Source: Mycteria americana (taxonomy: Eukaryota > Chordata > Aves > Ciconiiformes > Ciconiidae). From it: a stretch of DNA of 64,000 nucleotides. The stretch spans positions 32,103,501 to 32,167,500 of the forward strand of contig NC_134370.1 of assembly GCF_035582795.1 (NCBI RefSeq), read 5' to 3'. The notes below the pieces were generated by a model, which searched no databases, had not been told where the DNA came from, and saw only the letters and a program-made list of their open reading frames with translations. Of the stretch, positions 1 through 12,706 are shown piece by piece. A program made the translations under genes and the position numbers. The number at the start of each line of letters is the position of its first letter. Position 1 is the stretch's first letter.

Positions 1-3000
1 TGCACAGAATTGGTTACTATTCACAGCTTCAGACAAAAGAAAGCAGTTTACAATAACCACTGAATTCCCCTTGCTTGCAGTTTGCTGTCACCACATGCTT
101 TATTTATAGTAGGCCTGAAATAAATCCTGCAGGATCAGCCATGTTTTGGTGCTGCACAAAAAAGGAAAGCTATTAAAAAATATTTACCATAAGTCTTTCA
201 TAGCTTTGCCTCTGACACTTTCCCTTTCACTAGAGAAAAGGATTATTTAGCTCATGATTTTCCAGCAAAAGACAGTCAATTGCGACTGTCCAGAAGTGAA
301 TGGTAGCATCGTTGGCACGCCCTGGGAGGGGGAGATCGTGTCAACACACACCAGGCACAGAAAGTCTGCACCTCCCCTGCTCCTCTCCAGCAGCACAGGG
401 TGACGCCAAGGCAGGAGTCTTAGAGTGTCACAGGAATGTCTGTGCCAGCAGAATGAGGCGCACTCATGTTACAGCACTTTCCAAAACTAAGCCAGTACAT
501 TTGGTGAATCCTTTCCAAGGAGGCTGATCAGATTCCTTGAGTTAAGATCAAATGAATGTTGTGGATGCTCCAGTGAAACGTGTTGAGAAATAATACTGCA
601 CTCTCGTGCATTGCATTTACTGCGAATTTAAAAAAGAAACCCATTCGTATGAAATAAAAATAGATTTTGCATGCATTTCGTTTTTCACCTGTGAACTGAA
701 TACTGTAGGACAATAAGTTTACGGCCTAGTATCTGTGGGACAGCCAGCCAATTAAAGATGAACTTTGACTGGCCCAGAACTAAAATGTCTGAGGGCAGCT
801 GTGTAGCTCAAGTAACTGATTAGAAACTGATACTGAAAAATGACTGAGAACTAAACTCCAGGAGGTCACAAAAAGATTAAAAGCAAAGCAATGCCTTTTT
901 CCACCACAACCCAGGTCATTATAGAGTATGATCATAGCTTTCCATAGCATTGTCTAGCAGAACTAGCACCAATCCCCCCTCAGTACATCTAGAGTAATGT
1001 AGGTTTCTAAGGAACGAGCTGCATCTGTATAAATATCTAATGTTTTAGAGTATCAGCCTGAATACTATCATGCCTCATGGAGTTCTACTGGGTAATAGTG
1101 CACAGTGCCAAAGAAATTTCTTCCCTTCTCCCCTCACTGCTGCTCTCTTTTCTTCAGCAAAAGAGAATTCACTCCTAGATGTATTTTATCTTCTAAAATG
1201 AAGGAAGCAGAGCTGGTCTGGAGGGTCCCATACCTTTCCACACCACTGGATCACAGGTCTCTTTCTCCAGGAATGGTCTAAACACTTCAACTCCCTGCCA
1301 CTTGCCTGTCTGCATCCTTGAACTTCCCAAAAGCAGCACAGGGAGGCATGCTGCAGCCTCTGAAGAACTAGGCAGCCAGGCATTGAAAATTAACAGTAAG
1401 AAAATGGAGCATTTCACTCAAGCCAGTAACAAGGCAAGTTCTGGCTGCCTGATCAAACCTCTGGCATAGCCGATAAGACCTCCATCCTAATTTTGTGGTT
1501 TCATGTGAAAACATAGCATAGGTGAGGTGATAAGAACAAATTTAACAGGGAGTTTAGGGAAGGAAGCTGTCAGAAAAAAACTTGACATCCACAAATTCCT
1601 GAACCCATAATGGGGTATCTACATGACTGAAACAGAGAGAATTCCACTCAGGCCAGCACTGCGCACTAAGCACTCATTGAACAGCTACGTTAGTGTACCT
1701 TGAACAGTGCAGATTGATGGTACTTGAAGAAAAACTAAGTTTGTATAGCCAGAGAAGTGCAGACTCTCATTGTTTAGGCAGGCAAGTACGAATGGGCATT
1801 CTTAATGCTTCCCTTCTGCTACATTTGATGTCCTGCACAAGTGCTGACACCATGTACAGCTTTTCTTGACAGCCAAATAAAAAATAACCAGTTCCCCACC
1901 CTGAAAAAGAAACCCCACAGGGAACTTAAGTGTGATAATAAAAGTGAGTAGCAGCCAACACTGTCTGAACTGTCAGGTTATAAACAATGCTCATGAAACC
2001 TTCATGGCCAGTATCAATAAAAGGAAAGGCCATCGCTCTTGAGAGCCAAGAGCCATTAGAAAAATAAAAAGCTTTCTGGCTCAGAGCATTTATGTCTAGA
2101 TTTCACATTCTACTGCTTCTTCCATAGCCTTATAGACTAAACAAGCAAGTTCACTTCTACTTCCAGTGCTGCAACAGCGAAACCAAGCCACAGATTGCCT
2201 GGTAAGGCATTCCATCACCTTGAAACAGGAGTCATATAGAGCCACATGACTACTTCACATAAATGTCCAAGATCATCAAAATTTAGGGCTTAAGTTTTCC
2301 CATCACAGCAGCCAATTTCCTAATGCACATATATGCCTTTTCCATTTGAAAGGATTTCCAATGTTTCCAAACTTTCATGCACTGAGTGTACCCATCTCTA
2401 TGATCTTTATGGAAACTAGCTTTGTTTTTCCATACTAGTAGAACACTCCATGCCAGTTTCATTGCTGCAAGCCATGTCTAAAAAAGTAAAAATGATCTCT
2501 TAGCACAGTCATTTTCCTGGTAACCAAGTCCCAGGAGATTCTGACTTTCTCCTGTTTTGTTCTTATTTGGTTGAAAATTACTATTATTATTGACTGCTCC
2601 CATATTTTTCATGTTAACTGTTCTTCTTCTCACCAATACAATCTTTGTAAAATTATTTTTGTTGAATAAAAAGTATACTTCATTGTAAATTTTGGGCAGG
2701 TGACTAAACTGCCACAATCTTTTTGTACTTGGATAAATTAACCCATTTGTGCCTAGGAAAAATGATTTTTCAAGGTGACATTAATCTAACTTCCCGAATA
2801 TTGCGGAGATGCCTTTTGTTCAAGACATTGGGATACTGGATCTTTAACAGGGTTCTATGCATATGTCAGTTGGCTGAGCTCACATGCTGATAGGGTTTAG
2901 CTAGCATAAATACTGAATGTACAAAGTGAAAGCCAGCTTAATGCCTCTGAGAACAACTTTTTGAGTAGCCCCTAATCATCTAAGAAACAACACTATTAAA

Positions 3001-5619
3001 AAAAAAAAAAAAGACTTTTCAGTCTCTGTGATTTGTTTTTCCCATATAACTCTAGTGAGGCTAAATGGGTCACCAATGCAAACTAATAGCTCACATCAAA
3101 AAAAACGTGTCATACTGAAGAGGAGATTCTATGAATTGTATAAGTTTATAGCAAAAGCATCATCTGTGAAATTTCTCACTTGCTAATTGTGCTTAATAGT
3201 ATTTCATATCACTGTACGCCATTTTTCTTCTTTTCAAAATGGATTGTAACTCATCTACATCTATTACTTATGCAAGCATATTTCAGTCTGTGGAACACTC
3301 CATTACTGCTTACTTCGGTTGTTCATTATCCATATAAGTTGATTATCTGAATCTCATACTATTCTTTTGGAACCAAGAGGCAAGGCAAGCCTTAAAAAAA
3401 TAAAAGAAACAATAGATAGAGCGAGAAAGCAATAAATAATGATACTTCCACTAGAATTATGTGGACAAAAATAATGCATACCACAATAAATAATACTTTA
3501 GCAGTCTGAAAATACTTTAAGAAAAACTAACAATTACTTCAATCATTAAACAATAAATAAGCTGTCCTGGATGCTGTAAAACACTTTTTTTTTTTTTAAA
3601 TTATGTGACCACAGCATTAAAAAAATTGCTGGTGGTGTAATTTAGAGGTCAGCAAGTACCAAAGCACAACAATTACTCGCATGAAATATCCTTGCCAACA
3701 CTTGATCAAAATTACTGGTTTAAGTGACTTGCATCTGTGATATGTATTAGGATAATCTAGTTTTGTTAGTCACAGATTTGGGAACCCTTCCTCTGTGTGG
3801 AAGGAGAAGTGATGGTTTGTAGTTTTAAATGCCAGGCCATAGAGGCAGCCACTGGACCACTTTTCAGGTCCAATATTCAGGAAAATGAACTCCAAATGTG
3901 CAACAAGCCAAAGCACAATAAGAAACATTTTATCTCAATGTAAAAACACAAGGATCCAATAGAAAAGCAGACAGAAGTTCTAAAATAAATTATCAGAAAG
4001 GATTTTCCTTAACTTTCAAATACAAAATAATCCAGAACAATGTAAATCTTTTTAAAAAAGATATCACACATATATTCATAATATCACTAGCATTCATTAG
4101 AATGGAGTAAAAAGAAGCTGGAGTGGGCCATAGGATGAGAATTCAACTACCTGCATCAAGATAGTGCCCCATCTTCCCTTAACAACTTTGGAAGACCATT
4201 TTCTTCTGGCTTCTCATATAAAGCCCATTTCAGTACATTTAGGTTCAGGCTCCTGGTCTCTCTTTAATTTTGGCTGAAAATCTTGCCAAAGCACACTAGA
4301 GGCACACACGCACATCATACGAAGTGGGAGAAATTATTCCATGCGTCTCCCCACCTCCATTGCATTCATTGAAACAGCTAGACCACACCCTTTGAGAAAA
4401 ATCTGCAACATCTGAAAATCTGATGAGCTTTAATTTAAACTCTTTTCCAGGAAATATGTAAGTTATACATTTCCAGGAAATATATAAGCCTACCCAGTGT
4501 TCTCACAGACGCTAACAAATACGTTGCAATTTTGTTAGCATCTTTCTACCTTGTGTACTTATTTTATACATTAGCTGGAACACCCACTTAAAGACAAACT
4601 TGAGAGTTGCAAAGCCATGTGGGAAATTCAGCCATACATTTTGCTTTAGAGTACCCTGCTCTGTCTTGGAAACCTCAGCTAAAGATCTTTTTCCCTTAGG
4701 TGTTAGTCTGTTCCCGATACTGCTTAGCTCTACTGCACATCCATGTATGAGATTTTCTGGTATATTCTCAGAAATTGTACTTCCACATTACAACCTGCTT
4801 TCTGTACTAGTCTTTGCCTAGACTATGTAAAAATTATCTTCTCCACAACACAACAAAAATAGCAGTTACTTTGCTTTATATAATTATGGAGCTTTAAATA
4901 TTAATGCAACTATTACAGAAAATCTCTTTGCAAGGTTATCTGACTTGAGAACAAGTTTCCTTGGAAGCAACATTAACCAGGAAAAGTTAAGAGACCTGTT
5001 ATGTGAAGAGATTCTGCTTTCTCAATGTCAAGATGACTTTTATCACATCTCTATGAGAAAGTCTGCCCTCTCCATGTTGTACTGACTTCCTTTCCTGCAC
5101 TCAGGCTACACCTTTCTTATTCTGTCAGATGCAGAGAGGCCACTTTCAAACTCACAGGTGCCAGACCATTAACAGAAATTCTCAGCCTGCTGTGGTTATT
5201 CACCCTGTGCATGACAGATTCCTCACATGCACTCATAACACTTGTTACAATGGTCATTTCTAGAACAGTAATTCATAAATTAACCAAACAAAACAGTGTG
5301 TTGTCCACATGGGAATAAGCAAAAGAAACATCACTGATGGATTTATTTTTTAACAGAAGATTGAATGGATATGGGATTACACCTGTATTCAATAGGCTAA
5401 ATTCAACACAGATATATCAACTCAATATATCAACTAGACTGATTTCTATAAGAATCCATCTGATTTCTACAAGAATCAGAGCAGATTTTGGCTTTCCATC
5501 TCATATCTGTGCCATGAACACTTCAAATAAATCTAACGGCCAGAGATAAAACACTTATATCCCTCAGTCACGAGTCTCATAGGATGCCCTTAGGAATGCA
5601 AAGACTTATATCAACATAC
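1..5619 (-). other. LDB3: LDB3 intron after the second PDZ exon (partial)
   Basis: This is downstream of the GTATGT donor at 5619-5614 in LDB3 orientation and continues off the left edge. I searched the minus strand for the usual next LDB3 exon (Pro/Ser-rich with the ZASP-like motif) and found no convincing match. Slightly GC-richer patches at about 300-480 and 1190-1400 do not read as LDB3 protein in any frame. There is an A15 run at 2998-3012 and a T13 run at 3585-3597. Confidence 0.75.
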
Positions 5620-5771
5620 TTCTGAAGAGTGAGGCTTAAGTTGTGGCTGGCTGACTTGATCTTGTTCTGGGCCTCTAAGTGGGTCATGCTGTCAGTGTTG
5701 ACTCCATCAATGGCTACCACAAGGTCTCCTTGGTTCATCTGTGACTGTGCTGCCTTGCTGCCAGGGGTGAT
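5620..5771 (-). CDS. LDB3: LDB3 second coding exon, C-terminal half of the PDZ domain
   Basis: This minus-strand exon encodes residues 32-81 plus two bases of codon 82. It starts [10 protein letters not shown] and ends NLSLTLQ(K). It supplies the rest of the PDZ fold: the [12 protein letters not shown] strand/turn (residues 46-57) and the alpha-B helix starting THLEAQNKI, with His62 at the position that contacts the ligand in class I PDZ domains. The acceptor is a long T/C tract ending CACACAG (CAG at 5774-5772), and the donor is GTATGT at 5619-5614. The length of 152 bases gives an exit in phase 2. It joins in frame to the exon at 39215-39337, completing an 82-residue PDZ module. Open reading past both splice sites hits unrelated sequence, as expected for intron. 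Wording such as SKAAQSQ and [13 protein letters not shown] is typical of LDB3 rather than PDLIM3/5/7. The following exons (ZASP motif, LIM domains) are not in the window. Confidence 0.97.
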
Positions 5772-8700
5772 CTGTGTGGGAAAAGAAAAAAAAAAAGTCA
5801 CATCAGGATAAGTCATTCTGTTCACAAAGCACTTCTAGAGAACTCACCCAGAATTATGATGAGGAATAGATACAGCAATAAATAAAGTAATAGATACAAC
5901 ACTAGCTGTATCTATTATTGTATGGGTGGAACAACAAAATTTATGGAAATTAAACAAACTCAAAGTTAACTCTCATTTCTGCAAAGGTCCAGGACAACAT
6001 ACTTGTCATTACTTCCATTTTGAGAGGTTAAGCCCAAAGTAGTGGTTCCCTTACCACATATTATCTCCTGCTCAAGGGGATAATTATCACTATTTATCTT
6101 GGAGTAGTATATAGAGACATTACTCAGAAGCGGAAAACTAATGAACCACTATCTACTGCATGATTTTATTGTATTTTTCCTCTTAAAAGCCATTTTCCCC
6201 AAATTAATTCATTATATTGAGCGGTCAGAAAATGAATGTATGTGAGGGGCCTTGGACATGCTTTGCTTCTTTTATAGCAAGCTTTATAGGAAATCATTCT
6301 GCTTAACCTTACCCTCATACAACTATAGCTCCATTACCAAGACAGATTACTACATACCCGAGATGACCTCATCAACATGTTGGACCTGACACTCCAAAGA
6401 CAGACCAGCACTTTTAGAAATAAGAAGCCACAATGCTTCAACTACAAACCCAACTACTGAGACAACAGTTCAGAAATTCTGGTTCACTATGGCATCACAT
6501 TTTGTTAACTCCAGATGCCTTGTGAACTGCATCTTCTCCGAATGGACAGTATCCTGACCTTAATTTTACACAGCCCTCTCAGCTTGCATCTGGATGACAT
6601 TGATACAGTACAGCTACTTATGAAACTTGACTCCATTAGGGAACTCCAACTAAAACAGAAGAGCCTTCACATACCATCAGCCAGACAAATTTTAGTAAGC
6701 ACATCAGAGCTGTCCTCTGCTTTCAGCACTCAGTACTTAAAGGGTACAGACATAAGCTATAGGTCTTTGCTTTTATTTTTAGGTACTCACTTCCTTATGT
6801 TCCTCAAGTCTAAAAAAACCCAAGGATAATCTAAAATACTACAACAAAGGCTGCAGTCAAAAACTCTGCTCCTTCAGTACAGTGAACATAAAAGAAAGAT
6901 GTATTTGATTAAGAGCCAAAATTCCCCTGTGAATTCATCCAGGCTGAAACTGTGAAGTTAAGTTCCTAAGGAAACCAAAACCCAACCCAAATCCAAACAC
7001 TTTTCCTCATCAAGTGTGAAGTGAAATTCCTTAACCCGCCTTCCCTTATATGACCTCAAAACACTTAAAAATATGTACATACTCAAAACAAAAGAGTCCT
7101 TCCAAAACAATTCCCTAGACTGCTTGTTTGTGCTCTTCCACTGGCAAAGACAAAGAAGAAAAAAAGAAAAAAGCCTTTCTTAACACCCCATTAAAGGTGC
7201 TCAGTATTGAGGCTGGCAGTCTAATTGACAGTGTAGTCTGACAATGGAAGTTGTCAATTTACTAGAACACAAGCTCTAGTATCCGGGTGCTAGAACACAG
7301 CACGCTGAATACTCGGACACTCTACTTAAAAATACAGATTACTCTGGAATTAGGCACTGTAAATAATATCCCAGAACTGATCTGACTGGAAGAGACAACT
7401 TTCTATACCTTTTCATTAGAGATAAAAGCGGTAAGAGTTCTATGTTTTCTGAGTGAAGGACAGCCACAGATACAATGTTCTCATACAAGTAGAGTTGACT
7501 GATAATGGCAGTGCCATTCCCTGATGTATTTTTCTGGTGTTAAGGAATTGAGGGGTGGGGGAAATACTTTGTGGTAGTTTCAATGATGGAGTTTTATTCT
7601 GCAGTCTAATGTACCCTCATAGAAAGAGATTAGTAGAAACAAGAGATTCATACTACAAGCATAGTTTTCCTAACCTATTATACAAACATTAGCTTCTTTG
7701 CATTTCATTGACTTGCATTGTGTGAAGTACACAGAATCTAGAAGCCTATAAAGAATATGGGTTATTTGCGTACCCACATGAACTTGTATAGTTACTGAAA
7801 GACCCTTCCCTGCTCAGTCCCCCAAATATGTCAAGAAACAGAATCTGAAATAAAATAAGAGGTCAGGAAAAGGCAAAATGTGAACAAAAGCCAAACTCGG
7901 ATAAATCAGTCAGTAAGACTTGAAGTCATCAAGTAGGACACTTCAATATTTCTCAATATACCCTTTTTCTCTATTAACATAAACTGTTTGCCACTCAGGT
8001 AGACACCAAGGCTTGAGCCTTCTTGATAAAGATTTTTTAATAAATAATCTTCACACATCACTTTTCTAAGACACCACTTTTTGCCTCCTCATGAAACATG
8101 CAAGTTCTTGCCACAAAACGTTAACTGTGTGATGCTGATACTTCCAGTCTCCAGACAGCTGGTTCCAAATGCTGGGAACTCCCCTTTTGCTCATCAAGAA
8201 CAAAGACTAATTTTTGAACATCAACCCACTTACTGAAAGTCAAATGTCTGCCCTAATTCAGGAATTCTTACTTAACACATACATCTCTCCTTCCACTCCC
8301 CAGTGATGCTTCAAACAAAATAAGCCCAGAGAAGCAGAGCTTCCACAGAAAGGATAAAGAAGGCTAGATCTGGGACTAGTTTAAGATAGCTGTAGCATAC
8401 TGACTTCCTTCTCAGTTTCTCTGATTTCTGCTTTTTGCAGCCCCAAATTTAAATGTTATCTCTTAAAATAAAGATAGAGCAGGTAACTACAACTGTCCTA
8501 GAATTAGAGTCAAATTTATAGGGAGGGGATGGATATAACTAGTCACCTGATTTCACTTACTCTAGTGGGGTATTTTCTGCCTAACACTTTTAGAAAACGC
8601 TACCTAAACGAAAAATATATTCATCAGAAGAATCTATCAAACAAAAAGTCCTGGGTAACTTTGAATTTGTGATTTCTATGAATTTCTAACTATGGCCATT

Positions 8701-11700
8701 GCAACACCGTTTCTGAGGCAAAGAGCTACAGGAGAACCATACCGTGAAAGATAAGGAAACGGTCTCAATCATGGCTTACCAGCCAGTGTTCCTTTATTTG
8801 AAAAGGAAATGAAAGTGATTTGTAGTCATCTCTTCAGCCAAGTATAATGGTAACAAATTCTGGGCTTGATTCCTTCATACAGCTCTACCTTTCCAATTCC
8901 CATTTCAGGGGCCACTTTACCTCTAAAATTCAGCTTACCCTAGCTTCATAGACAGTAAGACTCACAAGTATAAAAGATGGATCTAGTTTATTGTATCTGT
9001 AATTCAGAACCGTAATAACTATCAGGAAAGAATTACTTCTTCCCCCAGTCTTCCCACTGGCTAAGAGCATGCTACGTAGATTATTTGGTTCTGTAGAGCT
9101 TTATATAGAAGGCATTATTAAAGTCTGGATGTATAATCTGTATAAAATATTCAAATCAAAGTACAACTTTATACCTATTTTAGTTAGAAGCTAACAGACT
9201 TCTCCGTGAGACTTTCAAGCAAACCCACAGCGTGCATTTACAGTAGACATTGAGAACAGTCAGTAATTGTTGGGGACAAAACACCAGTGTACAGATGGAG
9301 ATACAGGGCAGCCAGATCTGCAGTGTCAAGGCACATTCAAGACAATCTTGTTCCCATTTTTAAAAATCCAACAGAAAGGAATGGAATGCAAAGTGTTTAT
9401 CTGCTGGTATTTTGCTTTGACAATTCATCTCTGATCTACTAAAAATTTACTAAATATAATCACAAACAGGGAAGATCTCACTGTGTCTTTGTGAAATCTT
9501 TAGGGATTATTTTGTATTTAAAAAGGTTTTTAAAAAATATTTTTTAAATGAAGGGTGAATGTTAGTTAAGCCTTGGAATTAGACAAATCCAGATCTGTCT
9601 ACACAGTAAGTTCTAGTTTGCTCTCATCTCAGCCTCTCTTCTATTAACAGAAGTAACAAAAGTAGAGAATTATAGTTCTGTCTAGGCCAAATAGGCATTT
9701 TTCAATTAGACCACCAATGTTTTTTTCTTAAAACATCTCTGGGCAAGATCTAGACAGAACCATTTTAGAAAACCTTTGTAATAGTCTTAACTCACTTGCT
9801 CTGGATTACAACATAGCTTTCAGATGCTAGGTGTTACAAATGCCTTTATTTAAGGCTACAGCGAGATGTTCACCAGAGATTCAAGGCATAGCTATTTCTG
9901 TCAATGGATTTACAAAAAGCAAGCCAGGGTACCACCGACAGATCTAATTTTAATAGTGTTTCTTTAGCAACTCAAGCCCAAGCACAGACTTCATCTTGAA
10001 AAGCCAAGCATCTTTCGCCTCTCTCAGAAAAGCAGAGGAACACTTGCTGCTTCAGAGATGTAAATTTTCAGCCCTCACAAATTTCCTACAGGGCAGACAT
10101 CTGACTTCCAATATCCCCAGCTTAAAGCAAGTGGGCAGGCTGGAAGTATCACATGTTGCTTTCAGTGCACTACAGAGAATTCTTACTACGCTCTGTTGTG
10201 AGCAGATCTGTCTACTGGGTGAATATATAGTACGACAGTGACAGCTGTGCCCTAAAAAATAAGCCTGCACTGGGTTCAGAGTAAATACTACTTAGCAGGA
10301 GCTCTGGGAGGCAGCGTACAAAGTGCAGCTGCTGCACCACCTTGAGAACAGCACGTGTGCCCATTCAAGCCCCCTCAGCTCCACTCCAAAGGGGGAGTGA
10401 TAGGGATCAGGCAGCATTTGTGTGGCTGAGTGTTAAAATACTAACGAGAATGCTTGTATAAACAGATGGATGGACACAGCTTTCCTGCCCCAAGGAACTC
10501 CTAATTTACAAGGCAGACAAAAATACATAGGGAGGCCTATACCACTGAGAAGGTGTTAATATGGTAGCTTGCAGCATTAGCCAGAGCCTCCTCTTTTTCC
10601 AGGACTTGAGCTATGCCTGTCCCCTTCCTGACCCCAACCCCCAAATCAACAAGTTTTCTATTTTCCTCTTCTCAATTAAGAACAACGTTTCAGAGAATCA
10701 AGTATTCACTGGCAGTGGAAATACACTAAAGCACTGGGAATGAATACCTTCTCCTCTTCAGGATCTCTGGGATAAAAAAAAATATTAAAAGAAAATGTTC
10801 CTTTCCATAGTCAGAAAGGCTAGAAATCAGAGACAAGACATAAGCTATCAGTTACCAGAGACTATAATATACTATTCAAGAAAAGGAATGGACAGACACT
10901 AAGGATCACTAGAAAATAAAATGTGCTTCCTTTATGGAGAAAACAGCGTTTAAATCCCCCTTTGTTAAATTTTTGCAAATGGATTTTTGTATAGGTGCTT
11001 CCAACAAACCTTCATAGGCTTTCTAAGCACCGAGGCTCACGACGCCTGGGAGCAGCAGCAAAACTTCCTCGTTTTGCGCATAGGAGCACGACCTACTGAA
11101 AGGAGGAGAGACGTGCTTTGACATCCCACCACAGAACACTTGCACTGAACTGCTGAATGCCCATATGAATCCAAGTAGTTATCTCTGGACTGAAGACGTT
11201 AGTTCCACTCCCATTGTTAACAAGTTAATTGAGGAAATTTATATTATTGGTTCCTAAATAAGTCACTTTCCATCGCTGTCCCCACAATAAACATGTAACA
11301 GCTCCAAAGGGAAAATCATGGCTTTTCTTAGAAAATAGAAGACAATTCTGGACAAGAAAAAACAGCAAAGAAAAGGAATAAAACGCACTGGGATAAGTCA
11401 TCAGGCAGAAATTCACCATTTCATTTGACACATGGCCAGAATGCATAGTACAGGAACAAAAAAAGAAAAAGCCTAGTTAACCTACACCACAGAGCAAACA
11501 TCCCACTCTCTTTGATGATGGCTTTTGTACCTTTCAGTGTCAGATGGGAGAGCTGAGCAAGACTGATTAAATGTAAAGACAGAGGACTATAGGAAACTGG
11601 AAATGAAACTTGCACATATCACAAACCAAACCTAAAGAAAATTCCCTTTTTGGAGCTACCATTTTCCTGAAGAAAATGTCTCATTGTTTTCCATTTACTG

Positions 11701-11712
11701 CCAGGCTTTACT

Positions 11713-11734
11713 CCCCCCCCCCCCCCCCCCCCCC
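11713..11734. repeat. Poly-C tract (C22)
   Basis: An uninterrupted run of 22 C follows a CT-rich lead-in and is followed by T-rich sequence. In the LDB3 transcript (minus strand) it becomes G22, which can form a G-quadruplex. Confidence 0.97.
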
Positions 11735-12487
11735 TTTCTGTTTTTTGTTTTTAATGAGACAACAAAACCTGCCTTAAAAGAATGCTCAGGGCATCTGCAA
11801 AATGTGCCACTGACACCTTGAAGAGCTTCCATTTATATTAAACAGAGCTGAGCTGGCAAGCTGCAGAGACACTCTGAAGTGCCCTCTCAGGCTATGCTTC
11901 ATCTGCAGTTAGGAAGGGAGATTACAATACATGTGAGAACACCTAAAATAACTTTAATCTACCTCTCTTGGGCACCAGGAGCCACGATGCCACAGCAGCA
12001 CAGAGATTTTGTGGGACTGCCAGTCAAGCACTTATAATTCAGGACACCCTGTGCTGAAATCTATACTGCAAGAGCAGAAGGGCTATTGGCACTCATGCTG
12101 TCCAGCTTACCTCAGTCTCGGGTATACCAGGCCACGCTGGAATGATACCACCTCAATTAACACCAGAAATTTTCCTTCTGCTTAATGCCTTTACAAGGCT
12201 CCTGTTCATGCACAATATACAGGCTCTTCAAGCAAGAAGACAGACAGGTAGCCCTTCTTGCAAAGCTAAATAGACCCAGGTGATGAAAATAAGACAAATG
12301 TAAAAGATTTTCAGATGGAAATGAAAGGAAGTGTATAGGCAACACTTAGGGGATTGCCCTAGGCAAGGCTTTGAGGGATTTTCTGGAGAGTGAGTGTGAA
12401 TGCCCCTGTCCCGGCTTGGAAGGAAGATCATTCCATTCTCTGCCTCAACTCCACCTTACCAGATTGAAAAATTGTCAATCCTTTGTT

Positions 12488-12505
12488 AAAAAAAAAAAAA
12501 AAAAA
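12488..12505. repeat. Poly-A tract (A18)
   Basis: Uninterrupted A run in the LDB3 intron. Other runs of 14-15 A are at 2998-3012, 20383-20396 and 21480-21494. Confidence 0.95.
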
Positions 12506-12696
12506 GGAAATATTTTGGAGTTTGCAGCTTAGTCTGTTAGAAGCATGACTAGTCTATGTATACCAACTATACAGATGATAGTCAAAATGTGGATGTGGCT
12601 TTCTAATAGGATGTGTTGGCATAGCTAGAAGACTATGCAGCTCTCTGAATCTTGTATGGTATGACTAATAGTAATCTCTCTTCTCCCAATCTTCAT

Positions 12697-12706
12697 CTAA
12701 AAATAG
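12697..12706 (+). promoter_or_regulatory. Perfect MEF2-type site CTAAAAATAG
   Basis: Exact match to the MEF2 consensus YTAWWWWTAR in the large LDB3 intron; a second match (CTATAAATAA) is at 30535-30544. LDB3 is a muscle gene, so a MEF2-driven intronic enhancer is plausible, but single sites of this kind are expected by chance in AT-rich DNA. Confidence 0.2.

Noticed and set aside
300-527. GC-richer patch considered as the next LDB3 exon
   Set aside because: Minus-strand translations have stops and do not resemble the LDB3 Pro/Ser-rich linker or ZASP motif.
1186-1417. Overlapping minus-strand frames considered as an LDB3 exon
   Set aside because: The translations do not match any part of LDB3 that I know, and no good acceptor/donor pair frames them.
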